A DNA stretch of 15,044 nt from an uncultured Collinsella sp. (GCA_900548495.1 URKT01000051.1:1-15044), one strand, 5' to 3'. Shown: positions 1 to 7,505, counted from the stretch's first letter. Notes: a model not told the origin generated them from the letters alone. A program made the numbers and translations.

Positions 1-43
1 TCTGCGCATGTCTCGTGGGCTCGGAGATGTGTATAAGAGACAG
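1..43 (+). other. Illumina Nextera (Tn5) adapter contamination
   Basis: Positions 10-43 are exactly the 34-nt Nextera read-2 transposase adapter, ending with the 19-bp Tn5 mosaic end AGATGTGTATAAGAGACAG at 25-43. Positions 2-9 (CTGCGCAT) sit where the i7 index belongs and, from memory, match index N722; base 1 (T) fits the end of the P7 stem. None of this is genomic. Real sequence starts at base 44, so this is a contig edge and not a natural gene boundary. Confidence 0.98.
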
Positions 44-2001
44 TGGATGCGCGTGGCTGGGACCAGTGCGACTTTGTCTACATCTGCGGCGACGCCTATG
101 TGGACCATCCCAGCTTTGGCATGGCCATCATCAGTCGCGTCCTCGACGCGCACGGCTACAAGGTGGGCATCATCTGCCAACCCGACTGGACCGACCCCGC
201 CAGCATCACTGTGCTCGGCGAGCCGCGCCTGGGCTTTTTGGTCAGTGCCGGCAACATGGACTCCATGGTCAACCACTATTCGGTGACCAAACACCGCCGC
301 CACACCGACGCCTATACCCCCGGTGGCGAGGAGGGGCGCCGTCCCAACCGAGCCGTCACGGTCTACGGCAACCTCATCCGCCAGACGTTTAAGGACGCCC
401 CCATCATCATCGGCGGCATCGAGGCAAGCCTGCGCCGCCTGGCCCACTACGACTACTGGCAGGATAAGCTCAAGCGCTCGGTGCTGCTCGACTCGGGCGC
501 CGACATCCTCATCTACGGCATGGGCGAGCACGCGATTGTCGAGATTGCCGACGCGCTCGACGCGGGGCTGCCCATCGATCAGATCACCTATATCAACGGC
601 ACCGTCTACCGCACAGGCTCGCTCGACGAGGTCTACGACTACGACCTGCTACCCAGCTGGGACGACCTTACCGCCGACAAGCTCAACTACGCACGCAGCT
701 TTAACGTGCAACAGCAGAATATGGACCCCATCACCGGACATCGCCTGGTAGAGCCCTATCCCAACAGCGTCTATGTGGTGCAGAACCCGCCGTCGGCGAC
801 GTTGACGACCGATGAGATGGACGAGGTGGCCGAGCTCCCCTACGCACGCGATTGGCATCCCGACTACGATGCCGCGGGCGGCGTGCCGGCCTTTGCCGAG
901 ATCAAGTTTTCAATCAGCTCCAACCGCGGGTGCTTTGGTGAATGCTCGTTTTGCGCCCTCACCTTCCACCAAGGTCGCGTGTTGCAGATGCGCAGCCACG
1001 ACTCGATCATGCGCGAGGCAGAGCTGCTCACGCGCGATCCCGAGTTTAAGGGCTACATCAACGACGTAGGCGGACCGACGGCCAACTTTAGCCGTCCCGC
1101 CTGCGACAAGCAGCTCAAGCACGGCGTGTGCAAGAACAAGCGCTGTCTGTGGCCGAGCGTGTGCAAGAACATGGTGGTCGACGAAAGCGGCTACACGCAG
1201 CTGTTGCGCGACCTGCGCCAGCTGCCGGGCGTCAAAAAGGTCTTCGTGCGCAGCGGCATCCGTTTTGACTACACCATGGCCGATGCCTCGGACGAGTTTT
1301 TACGCGAGCTGCTGGAACACCATGTCTCGGGCCAGCTGCGCGTAGCGCCCGAGCACGTGAGCGACGCGGTGCTGTCCGTGATGGGCAAGCCGAGCCGAGC
1401 TGTCTACGACGCATTCTGCCGTAAATTTGAACGCTTGAATCGCGAATACGGACTCAAGCAGTACGTGGTGCCGTATCTGATCTCGAGCCACCCCGGTTCA
1501 ACCATGAAGGAAGCCGTGGACCTTGCCGAAGCCGTGCGCGACATGGGCTACATGCCCGAGCAGGTACAGGACTTCTACCCCACCCCGTCCACCATGTCGA
1601 CCTGCATGTACTACACCGGTGTAGATCCGCGCACCATGCAGCCGATCTACGTGGCGCGCGACCCGCATGAGAAGGCCATGCAGCGCGCGCTCATCCAGTA
1701 TCGCAAGCCCGAGAACTACAAGCTGGTGCGCGAGGCGCTAGAGAAGGCCGGGCGTCGTGATCTGATCGGCTATACCAAGCATTGCCTGATTCGCCCCGTG
1801 CCGCCACGCCCGGGCGAGACGTCTGCCGGCGGTGGGCATGGCACCGGCAAGAAGGGCGGCAAGGCCCACGGTGGCGCCGCCGGCAAGGGGCCCAAGGGCA
1901 GCAAGGGTCACGGCGGTATGTCCCGCGCGCAGAACACTGCCGGTCGCAATCGCGCGGCACAGGGGCGTCAGGGCGCCAACGGAGGCGGCAGACGCAACTA
2001 G
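44..2001 (+). CDS. ygiQ: YgiQ-family radical SAM protein (UPF0313), 5' partial
   Basis: About 652 residues remain. The remaining protein begins at the family's N-terminal MDxxGWDxCD segment and continues with GDAYVDHPSFGMAII, so only a short N-terminal piece (roughly 10-20 residues) is missing. The apparent GTG at 43-45 is an artefact, because its G is the last adapter base. The radical SAM CxxxCxxC motif is at C297, C301 and C304 (counting from that codon) and would bind a [4Fe-4S] cluster and S-adenosylmethionine. A further Cys-rich stretch follows at about 353-376 (ACDKQ...VCKNKRCLWPSVC). The order fits Radical_SAM_N, radical SAM core, then a C-terminal DUF3362-like part. The last ~60 residues are a Gly/Lys/His/Arg-rich low-complexity tail. 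The substrate of this family is not known to me. The gene is convergent with the PTS gene at 2128. Family assignment is very secure; function is unknown. Confidence 0.95.
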
Positions 2002-2009
2002 CGCGGCGA

Positions 2010-2023
2010 GGCGGCATGCCGCC
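2010..2023. repeat. 14-bp perfect palindrome after ygiQ stop
   Basis: GGCGGCATGCCGCC is self-complementary and begins 9 nt after the ygiQ stop codon. No T-run follows it. It may help 3'-end formation of the ygiQ transcript, but a chance GC-rich palindrome cannot be excluded. Confidence 0.35.
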
Positions 2024-2055
2024 GTTGGCGACACGACACGCCCCACCAATAAAAT

Positions 2056-2098
2056 GCCGCTCGCTGGGGCGTCGCAGAACGATTCCCCGGCGAGCGGC
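2056..2098. terminator. Strong hairpin between convergent ygiQ and PTS genes
   Basis: Arms 2056-2069 and 2085-2098 pair over 14 bp with one G-U wobble and a 15-nt loop. Read on the minus strand, the hairpin is followed by ATTTTATTGG. It therefore looks like the intrinsic terminator of the EIIBC gene, whose stop is 30 nt away. Read on the plus strand the flank is AT-rich (CGATTAATATTGT) but has no clean T-run, so action on ygiQ is less certain. Confidence 0.75.
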
Positions 2099-2127
2099 CG
2101 ATTAATATTGTCTATCTCAAAACGTCG

Positions 2128-3498
2128 TTACTTTTTGTCGAAACGACCATAGAGCGCAAACGAGAGCGCCACAGAGATAACCCAAGTCAAAGCGATGCAG
2201 ACGACAATCATGATCAGGTTCATGGGATTGCCGCTTGGATCGGCATAAACGGGCAACGAGGTAATGCCGGGCATAACAAAGCCGAAGCACTTTGCGCCGA
2301 GAACAACGGTAAGCGCACCGCCAATGCCATCCGCAATCATCGCAGCGATAAGCGGAGTCCTGTTAGGAACCTGAACGGTAAACAAGGCGGGCTCGGAAAT
2401 TCCCATAAATGCTGAGAAGGCGCACGTCATTGCAGCGGACTTGAGCTTTTCGTCGGTCATGCGCAGGGCTGCACCAAAAGACGCACCGCTTTCGGCGAGG
2501 TTATGGCAGAAAGAGATCGGGAGCAGATAGTCATACCCAAGCGTTGCGATATTGGAAATCTGGATAGGGCTCGTTGACTGATGCATGCCGAAGAGCACGA
2601 TAAGCGGCATAAAGAAGCCCAGCAGAAAACCGGCAACGGGGCCTAACGTCGAGAATAGCCAAACGATACCGTTGGCAAGACCAAGACCGCACCAGGCACC
2701 AATCGGAGCGAGCACAAGCAGGTTGACGGGAATCACGATAGCAAGGGAGAGCGCCGGAACGACAACGAGCTTAAAAAGATCCGGCACGACTTTGTCGATT
2801 GCGCGATATACAAAAGACAAGCCAATGACGCCAAAGATAACCGGGAACACGGAATCGGCGTAGCTAAAAATCGGCACCGCAAAACCGAACAGCGCAAGGG
2901 GCGTCTCGCCCGTACCGACAGCGTTGACAATGGTCGGGTACATCAGCGATCCAGCAACACAAAGCGCAAGCGAACGGTTGACCCGGAACTTATCAGCTGT
3001 AGACATTGCCAGCAAAAACGGCAAGAAGTAGAACGGGATATCCGAAATCATATTGAATATCGCAAAGTCGCCGGCACCCGTGTCGATTCCAAAAGCCGCG
3101 ATAGCAGCCAGGATGCCCTTTACGATGCCTCCCGCCACCAGTGCGGGAATGATAGCGGAGAAGATGCCGGTGATGATATCGAATACGCGAGCCGAACCTT
3201 TTTGGAGCTCAGGCTGCTCGGCGTCGGCGGAGACCTCGCCACCCATCCTGTCACCTAGCATGGGCTCCAATTCGTCATATACCGACCCCACGCTGGCGCC
3301 GATGATAACTTGCCACTGTCCGTCTTTAACCTGCGTGCCCAAGGCGCCATCAAGCGTCTTAAGGGCCTCAAGGTCTGCCTTGCTATCGTCCTTCAGGTTG
3401 AATCTGAGCCTTGTAATGCAGTGCGTTGCCATAACAACGTTATCGGCGCCGCCCACGAGCTCGAGGACACGAGCGGCCAGTTCCTTCTTGTCTGCCAC
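2128..3498 (-). CDS. PTS beta-glucoside-type transporter EIIBC
   Basis: 456 aa. The N-terminal EIIB domain carries the phosphorylated cysteine in HCITRLRF (C27), typical of the glucose/beta-glucoside PTS family. A hydrophobic EIIC domain follows from about residue 105 to 450, with FGMHQSTSP and the family's GI(S/T)EPA motif (366-371, GISEPA). No EIIA domain is fused at the C-terminus, so phosphate must come from a separate EIIA. It would import a beta-glucoside and phosphorylate it at C6 for the hydrolase encoded just upstream. Start choice: GTG at 3498 has AGGAG 8 nt upstream, overlapping the hydrolase stop (TAGGAG). The GTG at 3507 would sit inside that Shine-Dalgarno site, so it was not chosen. 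The 11-nt gap and shared stop/SD imply translational coupling with the hydrolase gene. The exact sugar is an inference from context. Confidence 0.93.
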   Translation of the reverse strand: MADKKELAARVLELVGGADNVVMATHCITRLRFNLKDDSKADLEALKTLDGALGTQVKDGQWQVIIGASVGSVYDELEPMLGDRMGGEVSADAEQPELQKGSARVFDIITGIFSAIIPALVAGGIVKGILAAIAAFGIDTGAGDFAIFNMISDIPFYFLPFLLAMSTADKFRVNRSLALCVAGSLMYPTIVNAVGTGETPLALFGFAVPIFSYADSVFPVIFGVIGLSFVYRAIDKVVPDLFKLVVVPALSLAIVIPVNLLVLAPIGAWCGLGLANGIVWLFSTLGPVAGFLLGFFMPLIVLFGMHQSTSPIQISNIATLGYDYLLPISFCHNLAESGASFGAALRMTDEKLKSAAMTCAFSAFMGISEPALFTVQVPNRTPLIAAMIADGIGGALTVVLGAKCFGFVMPGITSLPVYADPSGNPMNLIMIVVCIALTWVISVALSFALYGRFDKK

Positions 3499-3509
3499 GA
3501 CAATCACTC

Positions 3510-4988
3510 CTACCCAAGATCCTCGCCATTAGTGGCGATACATTTCTGATACCAATAGAAAGAGTCTTTACGCGAGCGCTCCGCAGTGCCGTTGCCGCAA
3601 TTATCCAGATCGACATAGATAAGCCCGTAGCGCTTGTCCATCGTAAGAGGACCGCAGGCAACAAGGTCAATGAATCCCCAGATCATGTATCCGCGCACGT
3701 CAACGCCATCGATCACTGCTTCCTTAAGGCACTTTATGTGCTGGCGCAAATAATCGATTCGATACTCGTCGTGGATGCTGCCATCCTCCTCGACTACATC
3801 AGATGTACCGAGGCCGTTCTCGGCGATATACAGGGGCAGCCCATAGCGGTCATACATCTGGTTAAGGGTAACCCTCAGGCCAATGGGATCGAGCTGCCAG
3901 CCCCACTCACTCGTCTCGAGATAAGGGTTCTTGTTTGCCATGACCAGATTTCCCGCAGTCTTCTCCCATCCCTGATCGCAGGTGGATACCTGGGAAAAGT
4001 AGTACGAGAAGGCCAGGAAGTCGACCGTGTTGCGAGCGATGAGCTCTTCATCGCCCGGCTCCATTTGAATCTCGATATCGCACGCGTCGAAATAGCGATT
4101 CATATAAGCGGGGTATTTTCCACGAGCCATCACATCCGTATAGAACCAGTTGGAATACTGGTCGTCGTGAATAGCCTGCATGTTATCTTCGGGACGGCAG
4201 GTGGCGGGATACGTACAGAATCGAGCGATCATGCCGCCAACGGGAGTATCGGGCGAAAGACGATGGACAATCTCGACGGCACGCGCATTGGCAACGAACT
4301 CGTGGTGCAGGCACTGGAAGATGGCTCGATCGAAGTTCTCCCCCTCTTCGTCTTTGACCAGACAGACCCCGTCCCAAGGCGAAAAACGCGCTGCATTGAA
4401 CTCGTTAAAAGGCAGCCAGAAATCGACCAGATCGCCCAATTCCGTAACGATTGTCTCGACATAGCGGGCGAAGAAATCAATCGTCTTGCGATTCTTCCAT
4501 CCCCCATATGTGGTGACAAGATTTACCGGGATGTCATAGTGGAGCATGGTGACGAAGGTTTTAATGCCGTGCTTTTTGCACTCACCCAGCATGCTTCGAT
4601 ACCACTCGATGCCTTCGCGGTTAGGCTCAAGATCATCTCCGTTAGGATAGATTCGGCTCCAGCAAATAGAGGTGCGGAACAGCTTGAGGCCCATCTCCGC
4701 AAAAAGCGCGATGTCCTCACGGTAGTGATGATAGAAGTCGTTACCGCGCCTAAACGGGTAGAACTCAACACCATCATCTGCGAGAGCGTTCATTAGTTCG
4801 TCATGGCAGAAGGGGTTGTTTTGATGCTTGTCCTCAATCTGGTCATGAGTCCAGGTACCATCCAGCCATCGACAATCCTGCGTCGACTTTCCCTTTCCGC
4901 CCTCATTCCAGGCGCCATCGGCCTGCGAGCACGATATGGCTCCGCCCCATAAAAAGTCGGAGTCAAACCCATGTTTTAACTTACTCAT
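3510..4988 (-). CDS. 6-phospho-beta-glucosidase, glycoside hydrolase family 1
   Basis: 492 aa, the usual length for a cytoplasmic GH1 6-phospho-beta-glucosidase. It opens with the GH1 signature FLWGGAISCSQADGAW. The acid/base glutamate is in FNEFN (E196) and the nucleophile in YIAENG (E390). The phosphate-pocket end of the motif, KRYG..YVD, is present (K452, Y454). However, the preceding loop reads ACGPLTMD, where related enzymes usually carry Ser-rich S-x-S/G-T-G-E-M. It would split the 6-phospho-beta-glucoside delivered by the adjacent EIIBC. Start: ATG 4988 has AAGGAGG 5 nt upstream; the open frame extends 24 codons further without a better site. It is the first gene of the operon, divergent from the AraC-type gene. 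A 6-phospho-beta-galactosidase or other aryl-glucoside preference cannot be excluded. Confidence 0.94.
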   Translation of the reverse strand: MSKLKHGFDSDFLWGGAISCSQADGAWNEGGKGKSTQDCRWLDGTWTHDQIEDKHQNNPFCHDELMNALADDGVEFYPFRRGNDFYHHYREDIALFAEMGLKLFRTSICWSRIYPNGDDLEPNREGIEWYRSMLGECKKHGIKTFVTMLHYDIPVNLVTTYGGWKNRKTIDFFARYVETIVTELGDLVDFWLPFNEFNAARFSPWDGVCLVKDEEGENFDRAIFQCLHHEFVANARAVEIVHRLSPDTPVGGMIARFCTYPATCRPEDNMQAIHDDQYSNWFYTDVMARGKYPAYMNRYFDACDIEIQMEPGDEELIARNTVDFLAFSYYFSQVSTCDQGWEKTAGNLVMANKNPYLETSEWGWQLDPIGLRVTLNQMYDRYGLPLYIAENGLGTSDVVEEDGSIHDEYRIDYLRQHIKCLKEAVIDGVDVRGYMIWGFIDLVACGPLTMDKRYGLIYVDLDNCGNGTAERSRKDSFYWYQKCIATNGEDLG

Positions 4989-5072
4989 TTGCCCTCCTTG
5001 ATCGGATGCTCCAGCGGATAACCCAATACTAGGAAGAACAAGATGCATAAGATATCGCATAGAAAGCGTGGG

Positions 5073-5081
5073 TTTATAACA
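5073..5081 (-). promoter_or_regulatory. Candidate extended -10 promoter for the bgl operon
   Basis: On the minus strand the sequence reads TGTTATAAA, an extended -10 (TG, one base, TATAAA). The -35 position (CGGTAT) is poor, which is common for extended -10 or activator-dependent promoters. The predicted leader to the hydrolase ATG is about 80 nt. Placement between divergent genes supports it; no experimental evidence is available here. Confidence 0.5.
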
Positions 5082-5091
5082 TTTTTTTAGA

Positions 5092-5097
5092 TATAAT
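5092..5097 (+). promoter_or_regulatory. Candidate -10 box for the AraC-family gene
   Basis: A perfect TATAAT lies 44 nt upstream of the regulator ATG, in an AT-rich patch. No good -35 is visible at 17-18 nt. It overlaps the footprint expected for the minus-strand promoter, so the two divergent promoters probably compete or are co-regulated from shared sites in 4989-5141. Confidence 0.5.
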
Positions 5098-5141
5098 ACC
5101 GTTTAAGGCATCGATTCTACCGTTCACCCCTGGAGCACCCC

Positions 5142-6134
5142 ATGGATTCGAATCTCAAACAGCTGCTCTATACGCATACCGAGACCGAAGAGTGGCATCG
5201 CGCACATCCGGGAGAGCTCAGCCCGCGATATAACAGGGTGGAAACCACAACCATTAACGGCGAAGAGGTCTATCTGTTTGATTGGAAAGAAACTCTCGAC
5301 GAAAACCCCGTGGGCCTTATCAAGGAGTCGCGCTTTACCGATATTCCTCCTCATATCAATCGGGATATGGAGCTTAACTACGTGTACGACGGCGTCTGCA
5401 CGTTTATCGTCAACGGACGGCGGCTACTCCTTAAAAAGGGCGACGTGCTCATTTGCAACACCGGCGTAGTCAGAAGCGTTCCATACGTTAAGGGCGAGCA
5501 TGATATCGTCATTTCGATCGTCTTCAAAAAAGAAATGTTCGATTCGTTGTTCCTGAGCCAGCTACCCGGCGCGTCACCATTAACGAATCTTCTATTTGAT
5601 TTTGTGTCCAAAAACCGCGAGGCCCGAAAATATCTCATTCTTCCAGAGGAATACGCCCGACATGCGCGACGCCTCATCGAGATGCTCTTTATCGAATATC
5701 ACTTTAAAGATGCCTATTCCAATGAACTCATGAGGCACCTCGCCGTCAGCCTATTCCTTGTTCTCATTCGAGGACTGTACCGACGCTCCGCAACTGATAA
5801 CCAGGCGATCATGTCGGACGAACGCATCGTGTCGATTCTGAATCATATTGAGCGAAGCTACGGCGACTGCACACTCGAAAGCATTGCGAGCGATACGGGT
5901 TATAGCACCAGCTATCTCAGCAGCTTGATCAAGCAAAAAACCGGCAAAACGTTTTCGCAAATCAAGCTCAACCAGCAGCTCACAGAGGCGGCATATCTTC
6001 TCAATAACACCGAGCGCAGCGTGCAGTATGTAGCCCGAAAAGTCGGCATCTCCAACATGTCATTCTTTTACTCAAAATTTAAAGAAGCATTCGGTGAAAC
6101 GCCAGGTGCGTTCAGGACGCATCGGTCTAATTAA
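5142..6134 (+). CDS. AraC-family transcriptional regulator
   Basis: 330 aa. The N-terminal half (about 60-135) looks like a cupin-type sugar-sensing AraC_binding domain (FTDIPPHINRDMELNYVYDG...KKGDVLI). The C-terminal ~100 residues form the double helix-turn-helix DNA-binding domain: first helices near 243-264 (TLESIASDTGYSTSYLSSLIKQ), second near 292-313, ending in the family signature SFFYSKFKEAFGETPGAFR. ATG 5142 is preceded by GGAG with a 6-nt spacer. It is divergent from the 6-phospho-beta-glucosidase/EIIBC operon and so is the likely activator of that operon, responding to the sugar or its phosphate. This role is inferred from position. Its base composition is AT-rich like the cassette, unlike the hydrogenase genes. 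Confidence 0.93.
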   Translation: MDSNLKQLLYTHTETEEWHRAHPGELSPRYNRVETTTINGEEVYLFDWKETLDENPVGLIKESRFTDIPPHINRDMELNYVYDGVCTFIVNGRRLLLKKGDVLICNTGVVRSVPYVKGEHDIVISIVFKKEMFDSLFLSQLPGASPLTNLLFDFVSKNREARKYLILPEEYARHARRLIEMLFIEYHFKDAYSNELMRHLAVSLFLVLIRGLYRRSATDNQAIMSDERIVSILNHIERSYGDCTLESIASDTGYSTSYLSSLIKQKTGKTFSQIKLNQQLTEAAYLLNNTERSVQYVARKVGISNMSFFYSKFKEAFGETPGAFRTHRSN

Positions 6135-6156
6135 AGGCGTTATTACTCAGACCGAT
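6121..6156. repeat. Inverted repeat spanning both convergent stop codons
   Basis: ATCGGTCT (6121-6128) and AGACCGAT (6149-6156) form a perfect 8-bp stem around a 20-nt loop that contains the stop codons of both the AraC-type gene and the CPBP gene. Both proteins therefore end in near-identical codons (-HRSN and -DRSE). It may act as a bidirectional 3'-end structure, although no T-run follows on either strand. Confidence 0.5.
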
Positions 6157-7057
6157 CAGCTTCGCGCGACACGGGAATGCACAATCGAAGCAGCGACCGC
6201 ATCGCCTCTACCAGCACAAAGCCGGCGATGGCAACCGTGATCACTACGTCGAACGGCGTGTTCACAAACCACAGCAGGCCCATGAGGTACGACCCGGCAT
6301 TAAAGGCAAAGTGCAGCAGAATCGTGTAGCGGAGCTTTCCGGTCGTCACGAGCACCCAGCCAAAGATGAGGCCGGCGGCACCCGCGTAGCAACCCTGCAC
6401 CCAATTCATGTGCATAAAACCGAAGATTGCCGCCTGCAGCACAATCGCCGCGGCGATACCCCACGTGCTTGGGGCCGCCCAGGGCACCATGGCACCGTCC
6501 TGCGCGCTCGCACGACGCCGGCGCTTCCAAAGTGGACGGCACTGCGGATTAAACGCTCGGAGCGAAAACTCAAAAATAATGCCGCGCACCAGCAGCTCTT
6601 CACAAAATGGGGCGCCGAGCACCGTAGTCAGGACGGCGAGATAGCTCGTGTCGCCCATGCCTGTTTCCTCGACAAGCTCGCTGTAATCGGCCGCCGCCTC
6701 GGGCAACAGCGACAGCACGGCGTCAGTCACGTAGCCAACGACCACCTGCAGGGCAAGGCCGATCACGATAACGCAGACGATGCGCCTCCATGCTTTGCTT
6801 GCTCCCCCGCCAAGCGGGCGCTCGCCCTGCCAGCGCGCCATAAACGAGCGCGGCCACAGATAACGCCACCACAGCAGCGCCATCAAAAACGACGCCGTCT
6901 GAGCAGCAGCCTGGAACCATTGGATATCGAGATTGTCGATCGGATAGCCCGTCAGCACCGATACGGCATCGAGAACTGAAAACAGAACCATGCTCAGGGC
7001 TATATCGGCAGCGACAACGCCAAAACAGGCAAGCGCCCAAATCATCGCATTGAGCAT
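6143..7057 (-). CDS. CPBP-family intramembrane metalloprotease homologue
   Basis: 304 aa with several hydrophobic segments. The three CPBP (Abi/CAAX-protease-like) motifs are intact: EExxxR at E153-R158 (EELLVR), FxxxH at F212-H216 (FGFMH) and HxxxN at H249-N253 (HFAFN). These are the proposed glutamate/histidine/asparagine active site within the membrane. A positively charged loop with KRRRR sits near 178-182. Known relatives process prenylated proteins, bacteriocin precursors or signalling proteins; nothing nearby names the substrate. Start: ATG 7057 has AGGAGG 5 nt upstream; the frame stays open further upstream, but with non-coding-like Arg-rich translation. It lies 83 nt downstream of the DinJ-like gene on the same strand, with a 31-nt repeat between them, and is convergent with the AraC gene (8-nt gap). 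Confidence 0.88.
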   Translation of the reverse strand: MLNAMIWALACFGVVAADIALSMVLFSVLDAVSVLTGYPIDNLDIQWFQAAAQTASFLMALLWWRYLWPRSFMARWQGERPLGGGASKAWRRIVCVIVIGLALQVVVGYVTDAVLSLLPEAAADYSELVEETGMGDTSYLAVLTTVLGAPFCEELLVRGIIFEFSLRAFNPQCRPLWKRRRRASAQDGAMVPWAAPSTWGIAAAIVLQAAIFGFMHMNWVQGCYAGAAGLIFGWVLVTTGKLRYTILLHFAFNAGSYLMGLLWFVNTPFDVVITVAIAGFVLVEAMRSLLRLCIPVSREADRSE

Positions 7058-7108
7058 GCCAACCTCCTCAAAACCGTTCCCTAGTTCTACCACAACTCGG
7101 CAGAGAGC

Positions 7109-7139
7109 TGATCCCATGGGGACGGAGGAAAACGGATCA
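7109..7139 (+). repeat. 31-nt dispersed repeat, copy A
   Basis: It starts TGATCC, contains the core GGGGACGGAGGAAAACG and ends GGATCA, so its ends are 6-bp inverted repeats. Copy A ends 1 nt beyond the stop codon of the DinJ-like gene. It shares 25/31 bases with copy B (7506-7536), 28/31 with the right unit of copy C and 29/31 with the inverted left unit of copy C (13874-13937). Confidence 0.8.
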
Positions 7140-7140
7140 C

Positions 7141-7341
7141 TTATTGATGAGAATCGGGCGCAGCGCCAAAGGCCCCGCTGGGCGAAATGTCGAACGGAAA
7201 GGTGCCGCAGCGATTGAACGCGGCGATAAACATGCGGATGGCGTTGGACGGCGTGGTGCCTACGAGCTGGGTTGCCGCCGCGAAGGCCGCCTTTTCCTCG
7301 GGCAAGACCTTCGCGACAACCGGGGTCATGTGTTCTGCCAT
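7141..7341 (-). CDS. RelB/DinJ-family antitoxin, no partner toxin seen
   Basis: 66 aa. The sequence fits the ribbon-helix-helix fold of DinJ/RelB: a short strand (about 5-13, MTPVVAKVL), helix 15-27 and the characteristic second helix TPSNAIRMFIAAF (30-42), ending in the family's typical PFDI. The start is ATG 7341 with AAAGGA upstream; the frame runs further upstream without a better start. No RelE/YafQ-like toxin follows: there are only 83 nt to the CPBP start, and no small open frame of that family is seen on either side. It could act as a stand-alone DNA-binding regulator, as a cross-acting antitoxin, or as the remnant of a lost pair. It may be co-transcribed with the CPBP gene. Confidence 0.75.
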   Translation of the reverse strand: MAEHMTPVVAKVLPEEKAAFAAATQLVGTTPSNAIRMFIAAFNRCGTFPFDISPSGAFGAAPDSHQ

Positions 7342-7375
7342 GGCGCTTCCTTTTTGAAACGACGGTGGTGCGGAT

Positions 7376-7434
7376 AGATGCGGGCCACGCGGCTGGGCGA
7401 CGGGCTGTGAAGGCAACCCGATTGGCCCGCATCT
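7376..7434 (-). other. Long hairpin in the DinJ-like gene's leader
   Basis: AGATGCGGGCCA (7376-7387) and TGGCCCGCATCT (7423-7434) are perfect 12-bp complements. They enclose a 35-nt, GC-rich loop that can fold further (CGGG near 7401 with CCCG near 7417). On the minus strand this lies 35-93 nt upstream of the antitoxin ATG, so it would be in its 5' leader if the promoter is near 7450-7500. No T-run follows in either direction that would make it an ordinary terminator. Function unknown. Confidence 0.6.
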
Positions 7435-7455
7435 GGAGTTTGTTTCTACGGCGTT

Positions 7456-7500
7456 GGTATTACTTGGTATTCCTAAGTATTACCCCGCAGATAGAATACC
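7456..7500. promoter_or_regulatory. Cluster of GGTATT/AATACC half-sites, candidate operator
   Basis: Within 45 bp there are GGTATT at 7456 and 7466, AATACC at 7495, and AAGTATTACC at 7475, which forms a 9/10 dyad with GGTATTACTT at 7456-7465. Direct plus inverted short repeats upstream of an antitoxin gene are what an autoregulatory RHH operator looks like. The link to the DinJ-like protein is inferred. Confidence 0.45.
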
Positions 7501-7505
7501 ATACC

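Noticed and set aside
43..45. GTG start codon for the ygiQ gene
   Set aside because: The G at 43 belongs to the sequencing adapter, so the codon does not exist in the genome.
3738..4796. 352-codon plus-strand open frame opposite the GH1 gene
   Set aside because: Antisense to a clear GH1 enzyme with both catalytic glutamates; no ribosome site or domain was seen.
7058..7432. 125-residue N-terminal extension of the CPBP protein
   Set aside because: A strong AGGAGG-ATG start exists at 7057, and the extension translates the antitoxin gene and its leader in another frame.
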